From Pectobacterium aquaticum (GTDB lineage: Bacteria; Pseudomonadota; Gammaproteobacteria; Enterobacterales; Enterobacteriaceae), in assembly GCF_003382565.3 (NCBI RefSeq), contig NZ_CP086253.1, forward strand, positions 2,108,001 to 2,172,000: 64,000 nucleotides of DNA, given 5' to 3'. A program made the translations under genes and the position numbers. This document shows, in pieces, positions 26,323 to 35,268 of the stretch. Numbering within the stretch: the first letter of the stretch is position 1; every line of letters begins with the position of its first letter. The notes beneath the pieces were generated by a model, which saw only the letters and a program-made list of their open reading frames with translations, had not been told where the DNA came from and did not search any database.

Positions 26323-27891
26323 ATGCATCTGGAAGTGATTTGTGAAGACCGCATTGGTATGGTCCGTGAACTGTTAGATCTACTTGCGTCACGCAATATT
26401 GATTTACGCGGTATTGAAATTGCGTCTATTGGTCGTATCTACCTCAATTTTGCCACCCTTGATTTTGATGATTTCCGTCTGCTGATGACGGAAATCCGCC
26501 ATATTGAAAGTGTCAGCGATGTGCGTACCGTGGCGTTCATGCCGTCTGAGCGCGAGCATCGGGCGTTGAATGCGCTGCTGGAATCGATGCCTGAACCCGT
26601 ATTCTCGCTGGATATGAAAGGAAAACTGGAGCTGTTTAACCCCGCCGCGCTGGCGCTGTTTGACCAATCGGCAGAGACGATCAGCGACGTAATGATTGGC
26701 AGCATGATCCCCGGATTCAATTTTGCCAGTTGGCTGGAAAAGAGTCATTCCGTCGTTGCCGAGCGTGTCGTGATTCGCGGTCAGGATTTCCTGCTGGAAA
26801 TGACGCCCGTCCGTCTGGAAGATGATGCGGGTAAAGTGGCAACGGCAGGCGCATTGGTGATGCTGAAATCGGCTGCTCGCATGGGCCGCCAGTTGCAGAA
26901 CCTCGCCGTGAATGATGAAAATGAGTTCAATCATATCGTGGCTGTTAGCCCGAAAATGCGTCAGGTGGTTGAGCAGGCACGCAAATTAGCGATGCTGGAT
27001 GCGCCGCTGCTAATTGTGGGCGATACAGGGACGGGTAAGGATATGCTGGCACGTGCCTGCCACCTGCGCGGGCCGCGCGGCAAAAATCCTTTCCTGGCGC
27101 TGAACTGTGCGGCGTTACCCGATGACGTGATGGAGAGCGAGCTGTTCGGCCATGCGCCCGGTGCGTATCTCAATGCGCAGGAAGGCAAGAAAGGTTTCTT
27201 CGAACAGGCTAATGGCGGTTCGGTTCTGCTGGATGAAGTCGGTGAAATGTCGGCCCAGATGCAGACGAAACTGCTGCGTTTCCTGAATGACGGGACATTC
27301 CGCCGCGTCGGTGAAGATCACGAAGTGCATGTGGACGTGCGGGTGATTTGTGCGACCAAGAAAAATTTGTTGGAATTGGTACAGCGCGGTGAGTTCCGGG
27401 AGGATCTTTATTATCGCCTCAATGTACTCTCGCTGACGTTACCGCCGCTGCGCGAGCGTCCGGCGGATATTATGCCGTTGGCCGAGCTTTTTGTGGCGCG
27501 CTTTGCCGATGAACAGGGGATTTCGCGTCCCAAATTGGCCGCAGATGTGGAGCATTTCCTGCCGCAGTACGGCTGGCCGGGTAACGTTAGGCAACTGCGA
27601 AATACCATTTATCGCGCACTGACGCAGTTGGAAGGCAACGAACTGCATATGCAGGACATCGATCTCCCTGCGTTTTCGATTGATGCGCCGCAAGATGAAA
27701 CCCTGCTTGATGGCTCGCTGGATGACATCAACAAGCGTTTCGAACGCTCCGTGCTGACCCGCCTTTATCAATCTTATCCAAGCACACGTAAACTGGCGAA
27801 GCGGTTAGGCGTATCGCACACGGCGATAGCCAACAAACTGCGGGAATATGGACTCAGCCAACGCAAACCGGCGGGGGATGACGAGGAGTAA
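26323..27891 (+). CDS. tyrR: Aromatic amino acid regulator TyrR
   Basis: The start is the ATG at 26323 (MHLEVICEDRIG), giving 522 residues (E. coli 513). Domains are an N-terminal ACT (1-75), PAS (about 80-190), an AAA+ domain (205-435; Walker A GDTGTGKD at 233-240) and a C-terminal helix-turn-helix (STRKLAKRLGVSHTAIANKL). It represses or activates aro, tyr and mtr-type genes in response to Tyr, Phe and Trp. The sigma-54 contact loop is degenerate: GAYLNA at 280-285 instead of GAFTGA, and E. coli TyrR lacks the loop altogether. The site is thus partly retained here. It acts on sigma-70 promoters. Confidence 0.97.
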   Translation: MHLEVICEDRIGMVRELLDLLASRNIDLRGIEIASIGRIYLNFATLDFDDFRLLMTEIRHIESVSDVRTVAFMPSEREHRALNALLESMPEPVFSLDMKGKLELFNPAALALFDQSAETISDVMIGSMIPGFNFASWLEKSHSVVAERVVIRGQDFLLEMTPVRLEDDAGKVATAGALVMLKSAARMGRQLQNLAVNDENEFNHIVAVSPKMRQVVEQARKLAMLDAPLLIVGDTGTGKDMLARACHLRGPRGKNPFLALNCAALPDDVMESELFGHAPGAYLNAQEGKKGFFEQANGGSVLLDEVGEMSAQMQTKLLRFLNDGTFRRVGEDHEVHVDVRVICATKKNLLELVQRGEFREDLYYRLNVLSLTLPPLRERPADIMPLAELFVARFADEQGISRPKLAADVEHFLPQYGWPGNVRQLRNTIYRALTQLEGNELHMQDIDLPAFSIDAPQDETLLDGSLDDINKRFERSVLTRLYQSYPSTRKLAKRLGVSHTAIANKLREYGLSQRKPAGDDEE

Positions 27892-27922
27892 ATAACAAAA
27901 CGGCTGCTTGCGCAGCCGTTTT
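27892..27922. repeat. 31-bp direct repeat, left copy; also the tyrR terminator
   Basis: Starts directly after the tyrR stop codon. It contains a perfect hairpin, CGGCTGC / GCAGCCG, flanked by AAAA and TTTT, so it terminates in both directions. An identical 31-bp copy lies at 32009-32039; the two bracket the A+T-rich island. Confidence 0.93.
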
Positions 27923-27946
27923 AGTGTGATAAGAAGGGTATTAATC

Positions 27947-30061
27947 TCAGGCATACCATAAATCAGAAGATGTAGGGAGAGTGAAACGATCTGTAATCAT
28001 CTCCGAGTGTAACTGAACGTATTGGTCAACGAGCTGATCCATATTACCGGCATGTGAAGCTGCGGCATTGGAATAGTTAGGAACAACAAGCGATTTAAAT
28101 TTCAGTCCCAGATCGCCAGCATCATAGTTTTCAATAATGGCTTCTGCGGGATCCAACTTAGCAAAAGAAGCCGATACGAAGAGTGTCGTTCCTGACAACG
28201 TATAGCGGACAATGAATTGATCGCCCAACGTGTCATCAATCATATTTCTGCTTCCTCCAAGCGCCGGTGAAAAATTCATCGGGTTAGGGATCGCAGGATA
28301 AAACACAGCGGTATCACCGTCTTGAAGTATTACTTCGCCTCCGGGATTGGGGGATCTACTACGAATAATAAACCCACCTTTTAATTCGATACCAAGGTCT
28401 CTTTGATTAGTTAACTGATTTACAGAAGAGAGATTGATGTACAGTTTATCATTACTATCGGCATCTTTGATGGTGTTTACGCCTTGGGTGATAACGAATT
28501 TATCTGCACCTCCATTCCCGTAAATAGTATTATCGCCTCTTCCTCCAATGATAATATTATCTTCACTGTTGCCGTATAATAAATCATCAAATGATGTGCC
28601 AATGATGTTTTCCATATTTCTGATTGTCAGGGAACCTTCATCTTCAAGGGGAAAGACAACTTCATTACCGACTAATGACAGTTCTACACCATGATTAATA
28701 TGGGAAAGGTCAATCGTGTCACCATATCCAGTTTTGGAACCTAATAAATCCACGATTATATTTTCATTAGATATAGGGAGTTCCTTTATAATAATAGTGT
28801 CAGAGTTATTTGTCCCTTCGAGTTTCTCTATGCTATAAGCATAATCATGCCCTTTATAAATACTATACCCTTCAGATGGCGATTTATCGATAGAGAATCT
28901 CCAATTATACAAAGGGCTATCTATTTTTTCAAAACTAATACTGAGTTTAAGGGGGGCTGTGTTATCGCCGCCATCCCGAGTAGCGTGATAGGATAACGTG
29001 TCATAACCTAGCCCACCATCAATAAGCGCACTGCCGGGGATAAGCCCTAAATAGGTCGTAGGGACGCCAAGGATATGGTCATTTCCTATACCTGCATGCA
29101 CGATGTAATTAAGATAGTTTGCTCTATCACCTATCCAAAAATCCTTATAATCATCGTCGCCTTGACTACCAGAAGAGAACCCTAAACTTGTAGTTTGAAA
29201 CAAAAATTTATCATAAGGCAATTTATTACCGGCTAAAAACGAATGATCGACTGGCAGCGCGTAGGTTGTGCTAATAAAATTATTGGTTTGTTCGATAATT
29301 TCTTGCTGTGATTTATCGACGTTTTCAAAGCTACGAATGACAGCGTAAATAGCCTCTAATAAACTATAACTATCAATGGTTTCTTGATTGGCTTGTAATG
29401 CGGCGATCAAATCATAAGTTCCGCTATGCTCTTTTATGGTTCGGTCTACAATACCGCTCCCCGTGCGGATTTCTGCATTAATTTCTTCTATGGTTAATAA
29501 CCACTCTTCATAAAACCGATCATAGCCTAAGAAAGGGAAAAGCATTGTGCCAGCCCAGCCGGTAAAGTCGCCTTCTGGATAAATGTCACCTTGAAATACC
29601 TTTCTGGCAGCTTCACCACCGTCTAATACACCTAGTCCTTCTAATCCAGGTAGGAGTCCGCTATGGCTTAAGATGTTATCAACCAACTCGAACCCTATAT
29701 TATTTGAAGCCTCATTGATTTTATTGTTAAGTATACTTAATTCGAGTTCGTTCAGCTCTCCATAACGTAATTCATACTGTATCTTAGTATAATTCCTAAT
29801 GAAAACGGAGTATACGCTTGAGTCATTATTGACTTCACGAGCGCCCTGTAACCACGTATAGACTTTAAAATATTCACCTGCATTTATGCTAGGTACAGGA
29901 AGATAACTGAGAATTTTATCATATAGCGGAACGGCGAGCGACTTCGCTCCTGAACTTGCCAGAGCCGCCTGTTCAATAAGTAATTTTTCAAGCTCCTTTT
30001 GTTGGGGTTTTGATAAGATAAATCCACCATTTCCGTAATGGTATTCATAGGTAATCGCCAT
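27947..30061 (-). CDS. RTX-type calcium-binding-repeat protein, probable type I secreted protein
   Basis: I do not recognise this 704-residue protein as a named family. The N-terminal half (1-320) is mostly helical-looking, without a signal peptide. From about 345 it has beta-roll features (ALIDGGLGYDTLSYH), and at about 490-525 a short run of glycine/aspartate nonapeptides typical of RTX calcium sites (DDLLYGNSEDN, IIGGRGDNTIYGNGGADKF). The last residues are DLWYA, an acidic residue followed by hydrophobics, as in type I secretion signals. No ABC/HlyD exporter genes are in the window. Start choice is backed by GGAG 8 bp upstream. It is the last gene of an operon behind two exported paralogues. 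Function could be toxin, enzyme or adhesin. Confidence 0.75.
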   Translation of the reverse strand: MAITYEYHYGNGGFILSKPQQKELEKLLIEQAALASSGAKSLAVPLYDKILSYLPVPSINAGEYFKVYTWLQGAREVNNDSSVYSVFIRNYTKIQYELRYGELNELELSILNNKINEASNNIGFELVDNILSHSGLLPGLEGLGVLDGGEAARKVFQGDIYPEGDFTGWAGTMLFPFLGYDRFYEEWLLTIEEINAEIRTGSGIVDRTIKEHSGTYDLIAALQANQETIDSYSLLEAIYAVIRSFENVDKSQQEIIEQTNNFISTTYALPVDHSFLAGNKLPYDKFLFQTTSLGFSSGSQGDDDYKDFWIGDRANYLNYIVHAGIGNDHILGVPTTYLGLIPGSALIDGGLGYDTLSYHATRDGGDNTAPLKLSISFEKIDSPLYNWRFSIDKSPSEGYSIYKGHDYAYSIEKLEGTNNSDTIIIKELPISNENIIVDLLGSKTGYGDTIDLSHINHGVELSLVGNEVVFPLEDEGSLTIRNMENIIGTSFDDLLYGNSEDNIIIGGRGDNTIYGNGGADKFVITQGVNTIKDADSNDKLYINLSSVNQLTNQRDLGIELKGGFIIRSRSPNPGGEVILQDGDTAVFYPAIPNPMNFSPALGGSRNMIDDTLGDQFIVRYTLSGTTLFVSASFAKLDPAEAIIENYDAGDLGLKFKSLVVPNYSNAAASHAGNMDQLVDQYVQLHSEMITDRFTLPTSSDLWYA

Positions 30062-30087
30062 ATATCTATCTCCATATTATATAAGAT

Positions 30088-30870
30088 TCAATTAGGGGCA
30101 CTCTTCTTCCAGGGATAATCTTTAACCACGGCCTGTTCTAGTTCGGCTCTCAGATATTTATCAAAATTAATAACCTCAGTCAGCGGAAATTCCTTGGGTT
30201 TAAATTCATAGCGAAGGTTCACCGTAGGGAAAATTTTATAACCGACTTTGCAGTCGGTCCCTCCAGAGATGGCAAACATACAAAAAATAGCGAGTCTCTG
30301 ATTAAAAGGGGCGGAATATACCTCAGGATCAATCAGCCAGCTTCCTGCCTCCTCCACGTCATATCGATCTGGACGTGCAGGGTTTTTCTCATATAAACAG
30401 GCTGTCATGTTAGGAACCAGCCCTGTCTGTTTTGGCCGTGTTTCACACATTTTGTCGTAGAGCATGTGTAACCGAAATCCCCAATGATCCGGCGTTGAGC
30501 TGAATAGCTGAAATTTTCGTAACGGCCAGGCTTTGGGCCAGTCAGGACGATCTCCCAGCTTTCCGTTGAAATTGCGGCTGAACAGTAAGCTTTGCTGACT
30601 TAGCGGATTGCCTTTACACCCGAGAGGTTCGCTAGGATCGGGTGGGAGTGGCAGGGTTTCGCCATCGCGTAAAACAGGGTCGTGCAAAATACTGAGCTGG
30701 TCGATAGAGATGTGGAATACCGTATCACGTAGGGCAACATAGGCTTTTCCTTCTGGATCAGGTGTGTGGCATTTCAGTGGATCAAACGTGAATGCAGCTT
30801 CACTGCTCTGGCTAAAAGCAAGGCCTGAAAATAAAATAGCTATTTGAAGGGGAAGTAATAATATTCTCAA
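30088..30870 (-). CDS. Exported six-cysteine protein, paralogue A
   Basis: Unrecognised family. Translation most likely starts at a TTG at 30870, with AAGGAG 9 bp upstream; in-frame TGA codons rule out longer forms. The 260-residue product has a good signal peptide (RILLLPLQIAILFSGLAFS) probably cleaved after SSEA near residue 25. The mature part has six conserved cysteines (KCHT, GCKG, MCE, ACLY, FCMF, DCK), consistent with disulfides in the periplasm or outside. It is a near-duplicate of the gene upstream and lies 26 bp before the RTX-type gene. The context suggests a dedicated partner of that protein; an immunity role is speculation. Confidence 0.75.
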   Translation of the reverse strand: MRILLLPLQIAILFSGLAFSQSSEAAFTFDPLKCHTPDPEGKAYVALRDTVFHISIDQLSILHDPVLRDGETLPLPPDPSEPLGCKGNPLSQQSLLFSRNFNGKLGDRPDWPKAWPLRKFQLFSSTPDHWGFRLHMLYDKMCETRPKQTGLVPNMTACLYEKNPARPDRYDVEEAGSWLIDPEVYSAPFNQRLAIFCMFAISGGTDCKVGYKIFPTVNLRYEFKPKEFPLTEVINFDKYLRAELEQAVVKDYPWKKSAPN

Positions 30871-30931
30871 CAGTCATCACTCCTTTGAATAGTGTTCACA
30901 TGTCAGTGTCATTGATGACAGAACGGTTTAT

Positions 30932-31705
30932 TCACATCTTCTTCCAGGGATAATCTTTAACCACGGAATTTTCTAGTTTCGCTCTCAGATATTTATCAAA
31001 ATTAATAACCTCGGTAAGCGGTAATTCCTTAGGGCTAAACTCATAACTAAGGTTCACCGTCGGGAAAATTTTATAGCCGACTTCGCAGTCGGTTCCTCCT
31101 GAAATGGCAAACATACAAAAAATAGCGAGTCTCTTATTAAACGGAGCAGAATATACCTCAGGATCAATCAGCCAGCTTCCTGCCTCCTCCACGTCATATC
31201 GATCCGGGCGTGCAGGGTTCTTCTCATATAAACAGGCCGTCATGTTGGGAACCAGATCTGTCTGTTTTAAGCGATTTTCACACATCTTGTCATGGCGCTC
31301 GTCTAGATGAAGTCCCCAATGACTCGGCGTTGAGCTGAATAGTTGAAATTTTCGTAACGGCCAGGCTTTGGGCCAGTCAGGACGGTCTCCCAGCTTTCCG
31401 TTGAAATTTCGGCTGAACAATAAACTTTGCTGACTGAGCGGATTGCCTTTACACCCGAGAGGCTCGCTAGGATCGGGCGGGAGTGACAGGGTTTCACCAT
31501 CGCGTAAAACAGGGTCGTGCAAAATACTAAGCTGGTCGATAGAGATATGGAACACCGTATCCCGTAGGGCAACATAGGCTTTTCCTTCTGGATCAGGTGT
31601 GTGGCATTTCAGTGGATCAAACGTGAATGCCGCTTCACTGCTCTGGCTAAAAGCAAGGCCTGAAAATAAAGCGACTATTTGAAGGGGAAGTAATAATATT
31701 CTCAA
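30932..31705 (-). CDS. Exported six-cysteine protein, paralogue B
   Basis: A 257-residue tandem duplicate of the following gene, with the same TTG start, the same AAGGAG ribosome site and the same signal peptide region. Over the first 125 residues only about three positions differ. Between residues 127 and 150 about ten differ (SHWGLHLDERHDKMCENRLK against DHWGFRLHMLYDKMCETRPK). The C-terminal third shows scattered changes, and the tail lacks the final SAPN. All six cysteines are kept. It is the first gene of the apparent island operon; the promoter should lie in 31706-31800. Function unknown. Confidence 0.75.
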   Translation of the reverse strand: MRILLLPLQIVALFSGLAFSQSSEAAFTFDPLKCHTPDPEGKAYVALRDTVFHISIDQLSILHDPVLRDGETLSLPPDPSEPLGCKGNPLSQQSLLFSRNFNGKLGDRPDWPKAWPLRKFQLFSSTPSHWGLHLDERHDKMCENRLKQTDLVPNMTACLYEKNPARPDRYDVEEAGSWLIDPEVYSAPFNKRLAIFCMFAISGGTDCEVGYKIFPTVNLSYEFSPKELPLTEVINFDKYLRAKLENSVVKDYPWKKM

Positions 31706-32008
31706 CAGTCATCACTCCTTTGAATAGCACTAACATATCAGAGTTAGTTATGGTGCAATTACTTTCTCTTTACCATGTCCATTATTCCATACAGAAAATA
31801 GTGGTTATTATTGGCATCGTACTTGTCGTGATGAAAACGCCAAAACGTGGCGAAAAAGTCTATATAAGATGGGGAGTATCAAAAAACAGATACCTTCATA
31901 TCATAAGCATGATGAAATAAATCATTAATAAAAATTCATGTTCAAATAGATACAAGGTGATTAACAGAGTAACCCAATTATATGTATGGGAAATCGATAG
32001 ATACTAAG
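31706..32008. other. A+T-rich right flank of the tyrR-tpx island
   Basis: About 300 bp of A+T-rich sequence without a supported gene. A plus-strand frame of 66 codons (31720-31920) lacks a ribosome site and family resemblance. The part next to 31705 should contain the promoter of the three-gene island operon. Confidence 0.5.
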
Positions 32009-32039
32009 ATAACAAAACGGCTGCTTGCGCAGCCGTTTT
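32009..32039. repeat. 31-bp direct repeat, right copy; also the tpx terminator
   Basis: Identical over 31 bp to 27892-27922, including the CGGCTGC / GCAGCCG hairpin with AAAA and TTTT flanks. On the minus strand it lies 20 bp past the tpx stop and would terminate tpx. Confidence 0.93.
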
Positions 32040-32059
32040 TCACGTAATGCCAGTGTCGC

Positions 32060-32563
32060 TTATTTCAGAACAGCCAGTGCTGCGTCGTAGTCTGGTTCAG
32101 TGGTGATTTCGTTCACCAGTTCGCTATGCAGCACGTTGTCGTTTTCATCCAGTACGACAACCGCGCGAGCGGTCAGACCTTTCAGCGCGCCATCGGCGAT
32201 AGCAACGCCATAGCTTTCTTTAAACTCACCGCCACGCAGGGTAGACAGTACAACAACGTTGTTCAGACCTTCCGCGCCGCAAAAACGGGACTGCGCGAAC
32301 GGCAGATCGGAAGAGATACACAGAACAACGGTGTTATCCAGCTCAGAACCCAGTTGGTTGAATTTGCGCACGGACGTGGCACAAACACCGGTATCGATGC
32401 TTGGGAAAATGTTCAGGATTTTGCGTTTGCCAGCATAGTTGCTCAGCGGGGTATCGGACAGATCTTTAGCCACCAGAGTAAATGCCGGGGCTTTGCTTCC
32501 TGTGGCTGGGAATGACCCTGCTACTGGCACAGGATTGCCTTGAAAATGTACGTTCTGTGACAT
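32060..32563 (-). CDS. tpx: Thiol peroxidase Tpx
   Basis: A 167-residue atypical two-cysteine peroxiredoxin. Cys61 in DTGVCATSVRKFN is the peroxidatic residue and Cys95 in SRFCGAEG the resolving one, at the same positions as in E. coli Tpx. It reduces hydrogen peroxide and alkyl hydroperoxides using thioredoxin. In E. coli it directly follows tyrR convergently; here the island separates them. Confidence 0.98.
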   Translation of the reverse strand: MSQNVHFQGNPVPVAGSFPATGSKAPAFTLVAKDLSDTPLSNYAGKRKILNIFPSIDTGVCATSVRKFNQLGSELDNTVVLCISSDLPFAQSRFCGAEGLNNVVVLSTLRGGEFKESYGVAIADGALKGLTARAVVVLDENDNVLHSELVNEITTEPDYDAALAVLK

Positions 32564-32642
32564 GTTTGCGTCCTTAATTACAGGTGATTAACACGCTGCT
32601 CAGTTTAGGGCAACATTAGCAACATTGGTATAAAAATTACGA

Positions 32643-33362
32643 TTAAAATTGCTGGCTTAGCAACGCCACCATCGCTTTCAGATAGCATTCGCTGGCCGCA
32701 TCTGCCGAGACTGGCGGAAGCTCAGCGGTAATGCAATGAAGCGAGCGATTGGCGCACCAACTTCCGAAAGAGCCTGGCGTGTCGTAACCGATACTCGATA
32801 CTAACGGCAGTTCGCACCGCTGCGCCAACCACCGCCCCAGTTCGGAATGATGTGGATCTTCAATACACGCGAGTGGCTCATGAAAAGAGACAACCCAGTG
32901 AGGATTAAGTTTCTCAATCAGCGTGCAAAGGGCTTTTGTTTCTGGCTCTGAACCTGCCGTTTCGCCCGTGGATAGCTCGACATCGCGTTCATCTGCGGCG
33001 CTATTCCAGCGGTAGACCGTCTTCCCCGGCTGCCAGTTGCTGGCTGGAAAATTGCGATTGAGATCGACACCGTTAGCGTTGGCACGTAGACCCAACTGAC
33101 AGCCATCCGGGTTCACTGCAAGAATCACGTGATGGCGGCGCTGGCCTGGAAAGAGAGTACGCAGCGCGCAGGAAAGCGCCACCACCGCTGCTGTTTCATC
33201 GCCGTGTGTGCCGGCAATAATCAGCCCGCTCTCTGAAGGGGCTAATTCGGTGGGGAAATACAGCAGCGGCGCGCCCAGCAGCGATTTCCCATACGGTTCG
33301 CCCAACGACGGAAAATTACCTCGTTGCTGGCGCGCCTGAAGAGGAATGATTGTGTTTTCCAT
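32643..33362 (-). CDS. mpaA: Murein peptide amidase A
   Basis: A 239-residue M14-type zinc carboxypeptidase (GTHGDETAAVV with the HxxE zinc ligands, RANANGVDLNRNFP, SFHEPLACIEDP). It cleaves the gamma-D-glutamyl-meso-diaminopimelate bond of murein tripeptide in the cytoplasm for peptidoglycan recycling. Lack of a signal peptide agrees. It lies beside mppA, which imports the same tripeptide, and is divergent from it. Confidence 0.96.
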   Translation of the reverse strand: MENTIIPLQARQQRGNFPSLGEPYGKSLLGAPLLYFPTELAPSESGLIIAGTHGDETAAVVALSCALRTLFPGQRRHHVILAVNPDGCQLGLRANANGVDLNRNFPASNWQPGKTVYRWNSAADERDVELSTGETAGSEPETKALCTLIEKLNPHWVVSFHEPLACIEDPHHSELGRWLAQRCELPLVSSIGYDTPGSFGSWCANRSLHCITAELPPVSADAASECYLKAMVALLSQQF

Positions 33363-33527
33363 GATACCGCCCTGTGATTGCCTATGCGTTTCATCATAAA
33401 AAAATCAGCCCGGAGACGCAAACGGCGATGCAGGCTGATAAATTGCGGGGGTATCGCTGGATGATAGCGCTAATTTCTGACTATTATATTCTTCAATCAA
33501 TTCATTACGCTTTCAGGTCAAATCATC

Positions 33528-35144
33528 ATGCATTATGGATATTCTGCATTTTATGCCGCGTTGATGGCGGCCATGACGGGCAATGCCGTTGCGGCGCAGG
33601 TTCCGGCGGGAACGGTTCTAGCTGAGAAACAGGAAATTGTTCGCCACATTAAAGATGAACCGGCTTCTCTCGATCCGATAAAAGCGGTAGGGCTGCCGGA
33701 AGCACAGGTGGCGCGCGATTTGTTTGAAGGGCTGGTCAATCAGGACGCGAAGGGGAACCTCGTCCCAGGCGTAGCGCTGCGTTGGCAGACGACCGATAAC
33801 CGCACGTTCATCTTTACCCTGCGTGACAATGCCCGCTGGTCTAACGGTGAACCCGTCACGGCAAATGATTTTGTCTACAGCTGGCGTCGTCTGGTCACCC
33901 CTGAAAACAGTTCACCGTTCGCCTGGTTTGCTCGGCTGGCGGGGATTCAGAACGCTGAGCAGATTCTCGCGGGCAAGCTGCCGGTCGATCAGCTTGGTGT
34001 GACGGCCGTCAATGACCACACGCTGAAAGTGCAACTCAGCAAGCCTGTGCCTTACTTTGTCAGCCTCACGGCGAATTTTAGCTTGTTCCCAGTACATCAA
34101 GCTACGGTAGAAAAATTCGGAAACGACTGGACGAAGCCGGGCAATCTGATTGGCAATGGCGCGTTTAAGCTGGATCAGCGCGTTGTTAATGAGAAGCTGG
34201 TGCTCACGCAGAATCCATATTATTGGGATAACGCTAACACGCGCCTGACAAAGGTGACCTTTGTTCCGATCAATCAGGAATCGAACGCGACGAAGCGCTA
34301 TCTGTCCGGCGATATCGATATCACCGAGTCGTTTCCTAAAAACCTGTACCAGAAGCTGCTGAAAGACTTGCCCGGTCAGGTTTATACGCCAGATCAGCTT
34401 GGCACCTATTATTACGCGTTTAACACGCAGCGTGCGCCGACTAACGATGCCCGAGTACGAAAAGCGCTGTCTTACGCTATCGATCGTAAAGTGATTGCGG
34501 AAAAAGTATTGGGCACGGGGGAAAAGCCGGCCTGGCACTTTACGCCGGATGTCACTGCGGGCTTCAAACCGACGGAAAGCCTGTTGCAGCAGTATTCTCA
34601 GGATGAACTGGATGCGCAGGCAAAAGCGCTGATGGCAGCGGCGGGCTATGGTCCAAACAATCCGCTGAAATTATCGCTGCTGTACAACACGTCGGAAAGC
34701 CACCAGAAGATCGCGATTGCCGTGGCCTCCATGTGGAAGAAAACGCTGGGCGTAGACGTGCGTTTGTCTAATCAAGAGTGGCAAACCTATATCGACAGCC
34801 GTAATAGCGGTAATTTTGACGTCGTGCGCGCGTCCTGGGTCGGTGACTATAACGAACCCTCGACGTTCCTTTCTCTGATGACATCACACCACAGCGGGAA
34901 TATCGCGCGCTTTAAAAATGCGAATTACGATCGCCTACTGGATGAAGCGGGTAATCAGACTAACCTGGAGGCGCTGAATGCGGACTACAATCGGGCAGAA
35001 CAGATCTTGATGGATGAAGCACCGATTGCGCCGATCTATCAATACACCAACGGACGCCTGATCAAACCGTGGGTGAAGGGCTATCCGATGACTAACCCTG
35101 AAGACGTGGCGTACAGCCACATGCTTTACATCGAAAAACATTAA
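33528..35144 (+). CDS. mppA: Periplasmic murein-tripeptide-binding protein MppA
   Basis: A 538-residue SBP_bac_5 protein matching E. coli MppA after the signal peptide (VPAGTVLAEKQEIVRHIKDE, NYNEPSTFL). A short export signal (HYGYSAFYAALMAAMTGNAVAA) precedes it. MppA hands L-Ala-gamma-D-Glu-meso-DAP to the Opp permease for recycling. An alternative ATG lies three codons further on. A divergent promoter region with mpaA lies on the left. Confidence 0.97.
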   Translation: MHYGYSAFYAALMAAMTGNAVAAQVPAGTVLAEKQEIVRHIKDEPASLDPIKAVGLPEAQVARDLFEGLVNQDAKGNLVPGVALRWQTTDNRTFIFTLRDNARWSNGEPVTANDFVYSWRRLVTPENSSPFAWFARLAGIQNAEQILAGKLPVDQLGVTAVNDHTLKVQLSKPVPYFVSLTANFSLFPVHQATVEKFGNDWTKPGNLIGNGAFKLDQRVVNEKLVLTQNPYYWDNANTRLTKVTFVPINQESNATKRYLSGDIDITESFPKNLYQKLLKDLPGQVYTPDQLGTYYYAFNTQRAPTNDARVRKALSYAIDRKVIAEKVLGTGEKPAWHFTPDVTAGFKPTESLLQQYSQDELDAQAKALMAAAGYGPNNPLKLSLLYNTSESHQKIAIAVASMWKKTLGVDVRLSNQEWQTYIDSRNSGNFDVVRASWVGDYNEPSTFLSLMTSHHSGNIARFKNANYDRLLDEAGNQTNLEALNADYNRAEQILMDEAPIAPIYQYTNGRLIKPWVKGYPMTNPEDVAYSHMLYIEKH

Positions 35145-35179
35145 GTACCGTATTAATACATCGAATGATGTGGCGATAA

Positions 35180-35210
35180 AGCCGGAGCGATCGTGATGGT
35201 CACTCCGGCT
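35180..35210 (+). terminator. Hairpin after mppA
   Basis: AGCCGGAG pairs with CTCCGGCT around a 15-nt loop, 35 bp after the mppA stop. It lacks a following T tract, so it is a weak terminator candidate. Confidence 0.45.
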
Positions 35211-35268
35211 GGTAGCGTGCAAAACTGATAGCAAAAGCGCTGATAGCAAAAACCGTTGGAGGCAAGAC

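Noticed and set aside
31720..31920. 66-codon plus-strand ORF in the island flank
   Set aside because: No ribosome site and low-complexity content; more likely the promoter region of the minus-strand operon.
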